Source: JALYUA01 sp038239305
GTDB lineage: Bacteria > Acidobacteriota > Thermoanaerobaculia > UBA5066 > Gp7-AA6
Direction: 5' to 3'
DNA length: 30,779 nucleotides
Assembly (NCBI GenBank): GCA_038239305.1
Contig: JBBSEW010000047.1
Location: forward strand, 1-30,779
The notes below the pieces were generated by a model that had not been told where the DNA came from, searched no databases, and saw only the letters and a list, made by a program, of their open reading frames with translations. The translations under genes and the position numbers were made by a program. Shown in pieces: positions 7,421 through 14,661 of the stretch (positions within the stretch are counted from its first letter, which is position 1; each line of letters opens with the position of its first letter).

Positions 7421-8560
7421 ATGCGCGAACGCCCGGCCTTCACCCTCGGCGTCGAGGAAGAATTCCAGATCATCGATCCGGAGACGCGCGAGCTGCGCTC
7501 GCACGTCCAGGAAATGCTCGAGGAGGGCAAGCTCCTCCTCCAGGAACGCGTCAAGCCGGAGATGCATCAATCGGTGATCGAGGTCGGAACCGGCATCTGC
7601 AACAACGTCGCAGACGTGCGCCGCGATGTGACGGAGCTCCGGCGGGAAATCATCGGTCTCGCGAAACGGCAGGGAATGCGAGTCGCCTCCGCGGGCACGC
7701 ATCCCTTCTCGAGCTGGGAAGACCAGTCGATCTATCCCGACCCGCGCTACGCGTCGATCGTCGAGGAGCTCCAGCTCGTGGCGCGCTCGAACCTGATCTT
7801 CGGGCTGCACGTTCACGTGGGCATCACCGACCGCGCGCTCGCCTTCGAGATCCTGAACGAGGCGCGCTACTTTCTCCCTCACCTGCTCACGCTCTCGACC
7901 AACTCGCCGTTCTGGCTCGGCCGCAATACCGGTTGGAAGAGCTACCGGACGAAAGTATTCGAGCGCTTCCCGCGCACGGGCATTCCGCCCGTCTTCCCGA
8001 CGCCGGCCGAGTTCGACGAGTTCGTCCGCATCCTCGTTGCGACCAACTCGATCGATAACGGCAAGAAGATCTGGTGGGACCTCCGGCCGCATCCGTTCTT
8101 TCAGACGATCGAGTTCCGCGTGTGCGACGTCCCGATGCGCCTCGACGAAACGATTGCCATCGCCGCGATCATCCAGGCGATCTGCGCGAAGCTTTTTCAG
8201 CTCCGCCAGAAGAACCTCGGGTTCCGTGGCTACAGCAACGCGCTCATCAAGGAGAACAAGTGGCGCGGCGCGCGCTGGGGGATCGACGGAAAGCTGATCG
8301 ACTTCGGCAAGGAGTGCGAGGTCCCGTTCCGCACCCTGATGGAGGAGCTCTTCGAGTTCGTCGACGACGTTCTGGATGAGCTCGGCAGCCGAAAGGAAGT
8401 CGAAGGACTTCGTTGGATCCTCGCCAATGGCACCGGCGCGGACCGCCAGCTGAAGAGCTTCCATGAAAATGGCGGCGACCTGCGCAAGGTCGTCGACTAC
8501 ATCTGCGACGAGACGAGCGTCGGAATCGAAGGCCTGCCGGCGGACTCCGCCGCGCGCTGA
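7421..8560 (+). CDS. YbdK-type carboxylate-amine ligase (GCS2 family)
   Basis: The 379 residues match the glutamate-cysteine ligase type 2/YbdK family in length. Motifs are FTLGVEEEFQIIDP (acidic ATP/Mg site near residues 8-21), KPEMHQSVIEVGTG, GTHPFSSWEDQ, LHVHVGI, WDLRPHPFFQTIEFRVCDVP and YSNALIKENKWRGARWG. The family makes an amide bond between a gamma-carboxylate, often of glutamate, and an amine, consuming ATP. YbdK itself has weak glutamate-cysteine ligase activity. The start lies 3 bp beyond the previous stop, with AAGGA overlapping that gene's end, so they are co-translated. The true substrate here is unknown. Confidence 0.85.
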   Translation: MRERPAFTLGVEEEFQIIDPETRELRSHVQEMLEEGKLLLQERVKPEMHQSVIEVGTGICNNVADVRRDVTELRREIIGLAKRQGMRVASAGTHPFSSWEDQSIYPDPRYASIVEELQLVARSNLIFGLHVHVGITDRALAFEILNEARYFLPHLLTLSTNSPFWLGRNTGWKSYRTKVFERFPRTGIPPVFPTPAEFDEFVRILVATNSIDNGKKIWWDLRPHPFFQTIEFRVCDVPMRLDETIAIAAIIQAICAKLFQLRQKNLGFRGYSNALIKENKWRGARWGIDGKLIDFGKECEVPFRTLMEELFEFVDDVLDELGSRKEVEGLRWILANGTGADRQLKSFHENGGDLRKVVDYICDETSVGIEGLPADSAAR

Positions 8561-8586
8561 CGGGCCGGAAAGAGGCTTCTCCTCCC

Positions 8587-9600
8587 ATGCAGACTCCTTC
8601 CATCGCGTACGCCGAAGACCTCATACCCGGCGCCCGCAACGCGGTCCGCAGCTGCCTGCGCGTCCAGTCGACCGAGCACGTCACCGTCATCACCGACCGG
8701 GAAACCGAAGACATCGCCGCCAGCCTCGTCGATCAGGTCCGCGAAGTGGGGGCAACCTGCGAGCTCCACGTCCTCGAGGACTACGGCGCGCGGCCCATGA
8801 CGTCGATGCCCACGCCGATCCTCGAGGCGCTCGAGCGGTCCGGGGTCTCGATCTTCGCGGCGCAGCCGCAGACGGGCGAGCTGACGTCGCGCATCCAGAT
8901 GACCGACGTCGTCAACCGCCGCCATATGCGGCACGCCCACATGGTCTACATCAGCCACCGCATCATGGTAGAAGGGATGCGCGCCGACTTTTCCGAGGTC
9001 GATGCGATCTCCACGCGAGTCCTCGAACGGGCCCGCAAGGCGAAGACGATCCGCGCCCGGTCCGCCGCCGGCTCGAACCTGGAAGCCACCTTTGATCCCG
9101 CGATCAAATGGCTCAAGACGAGCGGCATCATCTCGCCCGAGAAGTGGGCGAACCTGCCGGCGGGCGAGGTCCTGACTTCCCCGGCGCGCGTCGATGGCGT
9201 GTACGTCGTGGACGGCATCCTGGGCGACTACCTCTCGGCGCGGTTCGGAGATCTCGAGGCGACACCGCTCACGGTGACGATCGATAACAGCCGGCTCGTG
9301 GACGCGACGTGCGCGAGGACGGACGTCCTCCACGATTTTCTCGCCTACACGAGCCAGGAAGAAAACTCGAATCGCGTGGGCGAGTTCGCGATCGGAACGA
9401 ACATCGCGGTCCAGTCGGTGATCGGGAACATCCTCCAGGACGAAAAGCTCCCCGGCCTGCACGTCGCGTTCGGCCACCCGTATTCCGAGCACACGGGCGC
9501 CACGTGGAGCTGCAAGACGCACCTCGACATCGTCGGCCGCCACTTCGACGTGTGGATGGACGACGAAAAGATCATGGAAGACTCCCGGTTCCTCATTTGA
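8587..9600 (+). CDS. M29-like metalloaminopeptidase
   Basis: A 337-residue protein resembling the aminopeptidase T/M29 family. The C-terminal half carries the expected metal site: RVGEFAIGTN (Glu), LPGLHVAFGH (His), then SEHTGATWSCKTHLDIV (second Glu/His and Asp). The N-terminal half has the Rossmann-like VTVITDRETEDIAASLVDQVREVGA. Family members remove N-terminal residues using two metal ions. It lies 26 bp after the YbdK-like gene with an AAAGAGGC ribosome site. In this setting it may trim, recycle or mature the product of the neighbouring ligases. I infer that role from position only. Confidence 0.75.
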   Translation: MQTPSIAYAEDLIPGARNAVRSCLRVQSTEHVTVITDRETEDIAASLVDQVREVGATCELHVLEDYGARPMTSMPTPILEALERSGVSIFAAQPQTGELTSRIQMTDVVNRRHMRHAHMVYISHRIMVEGMRADFSEVDAISTRVLERARKAKTIRARSAAGSNLEATFDPAIKWLKTSGIISPEKWANLPAGEVLTSPARVDGVYVVDGILGDYLSARFGDLEATPLTVTIDNSRLVDATCARTDVLHDFLAYTSQEENSNRVGEFAIGTNIAVQSVIGNILQDEKLPGLHVAFGHPYSEHTGATWSCKTHLDIVGRHFDVWMDDEKIMEDSRFLI

Positions 9601-9629
9601 GCGGCCGGATCCGGATCACCCATCTCATG

Positions 9630-9766
9630 ATCTCGCGATCTCACGATCTCGCGATCGATCGAACTATCTGTCCATCGGGGAATCGGGAATTCCCGGGTCG
9701 GCAGATTTCCCGATAGCCCGATGAACCGATTGATCGCGAGATCACGAGATCACGAGATCGCGAGAT
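9630..9766. repeat. Long inverted repeat built from 8-mers
   Basis: Left arm 9630-9661 is made of TCTCGCGA/TCTCACGA octamers. Right arm 9727-9766 is the same octamers in reverse complement (TCGCGAGA, TCACGAGA). Between them a second, inner pair (9673-9689 with CCCGATAGCCCGATG ending at 9723) closes around the palindrome GGGAATTCCC. The whole could extrude as one large hairpin in DNA or RNA. It fills the gap between the peptidase gene and the second ATP-grasp-like gene. It could act as a partial terminator or mRNA stabiliser, or be a mobile palindromic element. No transposase is nearby. Confidence 0.75.
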
Positions 9767-9785
9767 TCGCCGGCGAGCCGCGTCC

Positions 9786-10997
9786 ATGATCCCCGCCCTC
9801 CGGCGTCGTTTCAACGAAGCCTTCACTCGCGACTCCTTCGAGTCCTATCAGGAGCGCCTCGCCGCCGAGTGCGGGTTTCCGATCGTCTTCCGCCTGGCGG
9901 AGACACCTGTCTTCCTGCCGCCGGCCCTTCGGGACGAGATGGTGCGGGACGCGGAGCAGATCTGGGCCGAGCTTTCCACTCCCGCGAATCTCCGGCGGTC
10001 GCTCGCCGCGGTTCCCCCCGAGTGGGACGTGCCGGGATGCGGCGAGCTGCCCCTCTTCGCCCAGGCCGACTTCGCGGTCGCCCGCGACGGAAGCCGGCTC
10101 GTCCCGCGGCTCATCGAGCTCCAGGCTTTTCCCTCGCTCTACGGATTCCAGCTCTTCCAGTCCCGTCTCGAGCGTGAGCTCTCCCCGGGAGGGGAAGAGC
10201 TGGGGTACCTGCTTTCCGGGCTCGACGTCGACGGCTACGTCCGCGAGGTGGGGCTCGCGATACGGGGGGACGTTCCTCCCGAGAACGTCGTTCTCCTCGA
10301 CATCGATCCCCCGCACCAGAAGACCGCGGTGGATTTCTCCTGCACCGAAAAGCTGTGGGACGTGCGCTCGGTCGATCCCCGGGCGCTGCAGAAGAAAGGC
10401 CGCGAGCTCTGGTACGAGCGGGACGGCCGTTCGACCCGCGTGCTCCGAATCTACAACCGGGTGATCTTCGACGAGCTCGCCGCGAAAGACCTCGAGCTGC
10501 CTTTCGACTTCCGGGAACCGCTCGACGTCACATGGGCCGGGCACCCCAACTGGTATTTCCGCTGGAGCAAGCATGCTCTGCCCGCCCTCACCCATCCGGC
10601 CGCACCGAAGGCGACGTTCCTCTCGGAATTGAGCTCTTTCCCGAAGGACCTCGAGAACTGGGTCCTGAAGCCGCTCTTCTCCTTTGCGGGCGCGGGCGTG
10701 AAGGTGGACGTGACCGAGACGGATCTCGCGGCGATCCCCGAGGCGGAGCGCGGGAACTGGATTCTCATGCAGAAGGTCGAGTACGCGCCGGTCATCGACA
10801 CGACGGACGGCGCCTGCTCGAAGGTGGAAGTCCGGATCATGTTCGTCTGGAAGGATGGACGGCCGTTGCCGGTGACGACGCTCGCGCGCCTGTCCCAGGG
10901 AAAGATGATGGGCGTCGCGTTCAACAAGGACCGGACCTGGGTCGGCTCCGCCGGTTGCCTCTGGCCGCTCGAGCCCGCGGGGGGCGCAGCCACGTAG
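9786..10997 (+). CDS. Second ATP-grasp-like protein of the cluster
   Basis: A 403-residue cytosolic protein. The C-terminal third has an ATP-grasp-like pattern: NWVLKPLFSFAGAGVKVDV resembles the Lys plus glycine-rich phosphate loop, then NWILMQKVEYAPVI and VEVRIMFVWKDGRPLPV resemble the following strands. The terminal Mg-binding Glu/Asn pair is not obvious, so activity is uncertain. The N-terminal part (ELPLFAQADFAVARDGSRLVPRLIELQAFPSLYGFQ) looks like a conserved substrate domain that I do not recognise. It is separated from the peptidase gene by the 8-mer inverted repeat but on the same strand. The ATG at 9786 lacks a good Shine-Dalgarno. Confidence 0.6.
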   Translation: MIPALRRRFNEAFTRDSFESYQERLAAECGFPIVFRLAETPVFLPPALRDEMVRDAEQIWAELSTPANLRRSLAAVPPEWDVPGCGELPLFAQADFAVARDGSRLVPRLIELQAFPSLYGFQLFQSRLERELSPGGEELGYLLSGLDVDGYVREVGLAIRGDVPPENVVLLDIDPPHQKTAVDFSCTEKLWDVRSVDPRALQKKGRELWYERDGRSTRVLRIYNRVIFDELAAKDLELPFDFREPLDVTWAGHPNWYFRWSKHALPALTHPAAPKATFLSELSSFPKDLENWVLKPLFSFAGAGVKVDVTETDLAAIPEAERGNWILMQKVEYAPVIDTTDGACSKVEVRIMFVWKDGRPLPVTTLARLSQGKMMGVAFNKDRTWVGSAGCLWPLEPAGGAAT

Positions 10998-11041
10998 GAC
11001 GCTCGGGAGCGGAAAGGGAGAGGCGGCATTCGGCCGCCAAG

Positions 11042-11090
11042 ACCACGACCGATGACCGATGACCGATGACCGACGGCAGACGGCAGACGG
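11042..11090 (+). repeat. Heptamer array A (ACCGATG family)
   Basis: Seven-base units in strict phase: ACCGATG at 11048, 11055 and 11062, ACCGACG at 11069, then GCAGACG at 11076 and 11083. It fits the consensus ACYGANN shared with the arrays at 27634-27689 and 30157-30198. It sits between two convergent genes, immediately next to a minus-strand terminator. Confidence 0.8.
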
Positions 11091-11092
11091 CC

Positions 11093-11120
11093 AAAAAAAA
11101 GGCCGGCCCGAAGGCCGGCC
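11093..11120 (-). terminator. Rho-independent terminator of the small secreted-protein gene
   Basis: On the minus strand a perfect 8-bp stem GGCCGGCC with a TTCG loop and second arm GGCCGGCC (11120-11101) runs straight into eight T (11100-11093). It lies 24 bp after the final stop of the minus-strand gene. There is no T-run on the other side, so it acts only on minus-strand transcripts. Confidence 0.9.
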
Positions 11121-11143
11121 CTTTCGAACGCCGTTCGGCGAGA

Positions 11144-11425
11144 CTACTGGCCCGAGGGCTTGGTCTCGGTCGTGGTCTGCGTCTTGTCGGAGCTCTTTTT
11201 CTTTCCGTGCTTTTTGACGTGCTTCTTCGTGGTCGTCTTCTTGACACCGTTCGCGGTCGAGTCGGTCTTCGTCTCGGTGCTCTGAGTCTGCGTACCGGTT
11301 ACCGGGTTCGTCGAAGACTTCGTCTACGTCTTGGTCTGAGCCGACTGCGCGAAAACGGCGGTCGGAATCGCGAGGACGATCCCCAGGGCGACGAGGCGGG
11401 ACAGGGTACTGGGCGGTTTTTGCAT
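11144..11425 (-). pseudogene. Small secreted Lys/Thr-rich protein gene interrupted by an in-frame TAG
   Basis: From ATG at 11425, behind a strong AAAGGAG, the first 33 codons give a clear signal peptide (MQKPPSTLSRLVALGIVLAIPTAVFA...). Codon 34 (11326-11324) is TAG. The same frame then continues for 59 codons of one consistent composition, including VKKTTTKKHVKKHGKKKSSDK and TTTETKPSGQ, to a second TAG at 11146-11144. A terminator follows at once. The flanks ACG-TAG-ACG within a T-K-T-x-T-K pattern suggest a recent single change (CAG or AAG to TAG). The intact protein would be about 93 residues, basic and periplasmic or extracellular. TAG is a normal stop elsewhere in the window. Function is unknown. 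Confidence 0.7.
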
Positions 11426-11582
11426 AATGGTTTTCTCCTTTCGCTGCGCGATGTGCGCATCAAGCCATTGGCCGCAACGATAGGAAATGCCGGATGAACG
11501 GCGAATGAACCAACCGCGGCCCGCTTCCCAAAAACGAGATGAAGTCCGCCCCGGTCGAACGGGAGACACCTTACGGCGGCGG

Positions 11583-12293
11583 CTACGGGACGTACTGGCG
11601 GATCTGTTCTCTCCACCACGGCCAGTCATGCCCGTAGGGCGCGTTCCAGATGTCGCCGCGGTGGCGGATCCCCTTCTCGCCGAAGATCCGGATCATGTCC
11701 CGCGAAGCGTCGGCCAGACCGTCGGATTCGCCGCTCACGATCGCGAGATCGATGGTCGAAACGCGCCCGGCGTTCTCGCCGTCCATGTTCGGCACGTACG
11801 CGGTCGGGCAGTGGAAGTACGCGGTGTCGTTCCAGAAGCCGTCGAGAAAGGAGTGGATGTCGTACTTGCCGGAGAAACCCACGGCCTTGTCGACCGCGTC
11901 CGGATGGCGGAGCGCGAAATTGATGGCGTGGTAGGCACCGAAAGAAGCGCCGAGCGTGGCGACCCTCGCCGCGCCCGTGCGGTTGCGAGCAAACGGCACG
12001 ACTTCCTCGTACACGTAGCGGTCGTACTGATCGTGCCTTTGGAGGCGCTCGGCGGGATGCCGGTCGCGCGCGTAGAAGCTCTCCGCATCCACGCTGTCGA
12101 CGCAGGCGATCTGGATCCGGCCGGCGTCCACGTGATCGCCGACCGCGCCGACGAAGTGGAAGTCCTCGTTCTCGTGGAACGTGCCCTTGGACGTCGGAAA
12201 CCAGATCATCGGCCGGCCCGCGTGTCCGTACCAGAGCATCTCCATGGGGCGGCCGAGATGGGGTGAGTCCCACTTCCAGTATTCGCGGTTCAT
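11583..12293 (-). CDS. Alpha/beta-hydrolase esterase (esterase D-like family)
   Basis: The product has 236 residues; the ATG at 12293 follows AGGAGGAAGAACGG, a strong ribosome site. The nucleophile elbow is GASFGAYHAINFALRHPD with the catalytic Ser. An early WFPTSKGTFHENEDF strand could form the oxyanion region, STIDLAIVSGESDG the acid region, and PYGHDWPWWREQI near the C-terminus supplies the catalytic His. This matches the putative-esterase family (PF00756 type). No signal peptide is visible, so it is probably cytosolic. The natural ester is unknown. It shares the strand with the DUF11 gene 84 bp upstream but has its own ribosome site. Confidence 0.8.
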   Translation of the reverse strand: MNREYWKWDSPHLGRPMEMLWYGHAGRPMIWFPTSKGTFHENEDFHFVGAVGDHVDAGRIQIACVDSVDAESFYARDRHPAERLQRHDQYDRYVYEEVVPFARNRTGAARVATLGASFGAYHAINFALRHPDAVDKAVGFSGKYDIHSFLDGFWNDTAYFHCPTAYVPNMDGENAGRVSTIDLAIVSGESDGLADASRDMIRIFGEKGIRHRGDIWNAPYGHDWPWWREQIRQYVP

Positions 12294-12377
12294 CCGTTCT
12301 TCCTCCTGTCGCCTCGACGCGGGCGGAAGACTAGCAGGTGCCGAGATTTTTTCGGCGGCTCGGGCGCTCTCGCGGCG

Positions 12378-13268
12378 TCAGGAAACCCGGCGCGAGATCA
12401 TGAACCAGCCCGCGGCGAAGAGCGCGAGCAGCAGCGCGATCCGGCCCGCGGGGCCGAGCGCGGGAATCGACGTTCCCGGGGCACCGTTACCGCCTCCCCC
12501 GCCGCCGATCGGAGTCGGGGTGGGAGTCGAGGTGCTCGTCAGAACGGGAGTGGCCGTGGCCGGCGGAGTCACGACGCCCTGAATCGGGGTGCTGAGGGTG
12601 GCGGTGTTGTTGGAGGGATCCGGATCGCTGCCGGCGCTCGAAAAAGTCGCCGTCGTCTGAATCGTTCCGGATGAGGCGACCACCATGACCACCACATGGA
12701 CGGAGACAGTCCCGGGGAAACCGACGTTCTGGGTGTTGGCGTTGAAGCCCTGCACCGTGGGAACGCAGGAAACGGCACCGATGCCCATCACGCTGCACGA
12801 CACGAACGAGACCGAGGAGGGCAGCGTTCCGACAACTTGAGAGCCGACGACCGCGGACGGTCCGTGGTTGGTTCCCAGGAAATCGTAGGTGAGAAGCGCT
12901 CCGGGCGCGACAGGGGAAGGCGAGGCGGTTCCGGTGAGCTCGAGGTCGTGATTCCGATTCGACGTCGGTGTGGGCGTCGGCGTATTGCTCACGATCGGGG
13001 TCGGGGTGAGAGTGGGAATCAGGGTCGGCGTGAGCGTCGGGATCAGAGTCGGCGTCGGGATCAGAGTCGGCGTGAGTGTCGGGATCAGGGTCGGCGTGAG
13101 AGTCGGAAGCGGAGTCGAAGTGGGAACGCCGCCGTCCGGAGAGCTCGCCTTCCCCGTCAGAGTCTGGGCGAGGCTGGGAAAGGAGCTACTCAGTCCCGCG
13201 ATGAGCAATCCGGCAAAAAGGAACCGCATGGGGGCCGCGACCCGGCGGACAAACGTCATGGTCTGCAT
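12378..13268 (-). CDS. Secreted DUF11-repeat surface protein with IPTL-type C-terminal sorting signal
   Basis: The chosen start (ATG at 13268, MQTMTFVRRV) gives 296 residues; an ATG at 13259 is an alternative and neither has a strong ribosome site. The layout is a signal peptide (to about residue 35), a Thr/Pro/Leu/Ile low-complexity stalk with TLTPTLIP repeats, one DUF11-type beta-sandwich domain (HDLELTGTASPSPVAPGALLTYDFLGTNHGPS... SDPDPSNNTATLSTPI), a second Thr/Pro linker, a glycine run, then IPALGPAGRIALLLALFAAGWFMISRRVS. The last part is an Ile-Pro-x-Leu motif, a membrane helix and an Arg cluster, as in IPTL-CTERM proteins handled by exosortase systems. A cell-surface role is inferred. 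Confidence 0.75.
   Translation of the reverse strand: MQTMTFVRRVAAPMRFLFAGLLIAGLSSSFPSLAQTLTGKASSPDGGVPTSTPLPTLTPTLIPTLTPTLIPTPTLIPTLTPTLIPTLTPTPIVSNTPTPTPTSNRNHDLELTGTASPSPVAPGALLTYDFLGTNHGPSAVVGSQVVGTLPSSVSFVSCSVMGIGAVSCVPTVQGFNANTQNVGFPGTVSVHVVVMVVASSGTIQTTATFSSAGSDPDPSNNTATLSTPIQGVVTPPATATPVLTSTSTPTPTPIGGGGGGNGAPGTSIPALGPAGRIALLLALFAAGWFMISRRVS
12985..13115 (-). repeat. Low-complexity Thr-Pro repeat in the DUF11 gene
   Basis: Imperfect direct repeats of about 18-24 bp encode alternating TLTP and TLIP blocks. On the plus strand the same bases read as GVGVRVG-type shadow peptides, which are not genes. Confidence 0.7.
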
Positions 13269-13396
13269 GAAAAGTTGGGAGCAGTCTACAAGACAACCCG
13301 CTCCATAGTCGCAATCGATCAAATCCTTCTTGCGGTCACAGGTCCGAGGCGCCCGCCCGATGACCCGATATCGAGGACGTTCGCTCGTAAACTACT

Positions 13397-13477
13397 GTGA
13401 ACGGGAGGCCTGGATGGCTTTCGACGGGATTCGTCATCGGCGCCGTCTACTATGCCGCGGCGCTGCGACTCTATTGA
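13397..13477 (+). CDS. Possible 26-residue membrane mini-protein
   Basis: A GTG-started frame encodes VNGRPGWLSTGFVIGAVYYAAALRLY and stops. The central TGFVIGAVYYAAAL looks like a single membrane helix, unlike the Arg-rich products of the other frames in this gap. No good Shine-Dalgarno precedes it. It could also be the remnant tail of a lost membrane protein gene or chance. It lies in the 209-bp gap (13323-13531) ahead of the deacetylase gene, which otherwise shows nothing I can name. Confidence 0.2.
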   Translation: MNGRPGWLSTGFVIGAVYYAAALRLY

Positions 13478-13531
13478 CGGAGCGAATGGAAACTTGCCGT
13501 TGTCCATCAATGGCGCCTGTATCCTCGACCC

Positions 13532-14533
13532 ATGCGCCGCCGCACGTCGAGTAACATCCTAACCCGCCGAGCCGTCGCGATCTGTCGCGCCTTCGGCGCT
13601 CTGGCTCTCGTTCTCGTGTTGACATCTGCCACGCGCCGGCCTCCCGCCCGCGAGATATCCGTTACGTTCGACGATCTTCCGGGCGTTTCTGTCGCGGCGA
13701 TGGGGGCGGACAGAGCAGGGCTTGCCGCCATGACACAGAAGCTTCTCTGGACTCTGACGGACGGGCACATCCCCGTCGTGGGATTCGTGAACGAAGGCAA
13801 GCTCGGCCCCGCGGGGGATCCCGACGTCCGCCGCATCGCGCTCCTGCGCGCGTGGCGGGACGCCGGCTTTGAGCTCGGCAATCACACGTTCGGCCACGTC
13901 GACTTTCACCAGGTCCCGCTCGCCGTGTTCGAGGAGGACGTCGTGCGCGGCGAGCCCGTCACCCGCGCGCTGATGGAGGAAAGGGGAGGCCGCCTTCGCT
14001 GGTTCCGCCATCCCTTTCTGCACACGGGCCTGACGCTCGAGGACAAGCGGGGCCTGGAGACGTTCCTGGCGCAACGCGGATATCGCGTGGCGCCCGTCAC
14101 CATCGACAACGCCGAGTGGATTTTCGCCCGCGGCTATGCCACCGCGCTCGATGCGGGAGACGCAGAGCTCGCGAAACGGATCAGCGGGGACTACGTGCGG
14201 TACATGGAGTCGAAGCTCGAGTATTTCGAGCGGCAATCCACGGCTCTCTTCGCGCGCGAGATCCGCCAGGTCCTGCTCGTGCACGCGAACTCGCTCAATG
14301 CCGACCACTTCGGAGAGATCATCCGCATGATCCGGCGCCGCGGATACCGTTTCGTCTCGCTCGACGGCGCGCTGGAAGACCCGGCGTACTCGACCGTCGC
14401 CGACACCTTCACGGGTCGAGGCGGTATCACGTGGCTGCACCGGTGGGCTCTCTCGACGGCGAGGCGCCCGCTCTCCGGGGAGCCGCAGGCGCCCCCGTTC
14501 GTGCTCGCGGCGGCGGGCGTCGAAGGCGAGTGA
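13532..14533 (+). CDS. NodB-type polysaccharide deacetylase
   Basis: The 333-residue product has an N-terminal signal peptide (about residues 10-35). The NodB motifs are SVTFDDLPG (D47, D48), NHTFGHVDF (H118, H122, metal ligands) and RWFRHPFLHTG (Arg and Pro of motif 3). Towards the end QVLLVHANSLNADHFGEII supplies the Leu/His of motif 5. Family members remove N- or O-acetyl groups from polysaccharides such as peptidoglycan or chitin-like glycans. Its export suggests an envelope or extracellular substrate. The ATG at 13532 has no clear Shine-Dalgarno. Confidence 0.85.
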   Translation: MRRRTSSNILTRRAVAICRAFGALALVLVLTSATRRPPAREISVTFDDLPGVSVAAMGADRAGLAAMTQKLLWTLTDGHIPVVGFVNEGKLGPAGDPDVRRIALLRAWRDAGFELGNHTFGHVDFHQVPLAVFEEDVVRGEPVTRALMEERGGRLRWFRHPFLHTGLTLEDKRGLETFLAQRGYRVAPVTIDNAEWIFARGYATALDAGDAELAKRISGDYVRYMESKLEYFERQSTALFAREIRQVLLVHANSLNADHFGEIIRMIRRRGYRFVSLDGALEDPAYSTVADTFTGRGGITWLHRWALSTARRPLSGEPQAPPFVLAAAGVEGE

Positions 14534-14612
14534 CGGATCGCGCTCTGGCGGGAGACGGTGCTGCGAGCGCCGGGATCGCGCTTCTCGCAAGCGGGCAGGC
14601 TCACTCTTCGCA

Positions 14613-14650
14613 GGGCGTAACGCAGCGCCACCCGGTTTGGGCCGAGGGCC
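14613..14650 (+). other. tRNA-Pro-like 5' fragment (possible relic)
   Basis: The string GGGCGTAACGCAGCG matches 14 of 15 bases of the acceptor/D-arm start of the intact tRNA-Pro at 26932. It is followed after a gap by CCCGGTTTGGGCCGAGGG, which looks like a decayed proline anticodon arm with the TTTGGG loop. The D-loop core and T-arm are missing and the anticodon stem no longer pairs well. It is not a functional tRNA. It lies just before the P-type ATPase gene. Chance similarity is possible. Confidence 0.3.
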
Positions 14651-14661
14651 AGCCATCCATA

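Noticed and set aside
9601..9785. A CRISPR array in the repeated octamers
   Set aside because: The units are 8 bp, contiguous and inverted, with no regular spacers.
11324..11326. TAG as a pyrrolysine codon in the small secreted protein
   Set aside because: TAG ends several other genes normally (for example at 7417 and 16752), the protein is no methylamine methyltransferase, and a single point mutation explains it more simply.
11487..12266. A 259-codon plus-strand frame
   Set aside because: It is the mirror of the esterase gene, which has the catalytic motifs and a strong ribosome site.
12970..13308. A Gly/Val repeat peptide on the plus strand (GVGVRVG pattern)
   Set aside because: It is the complement of the Thr-Pro repeat of the DUF11 gene and has no ribosome site.
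14613..14650. A second functional tRNA-Pro
   Set aside because: The D-loop core and T-arm are missing and the anticodon stem does not pair, so only a relic or chance match can be claimed.
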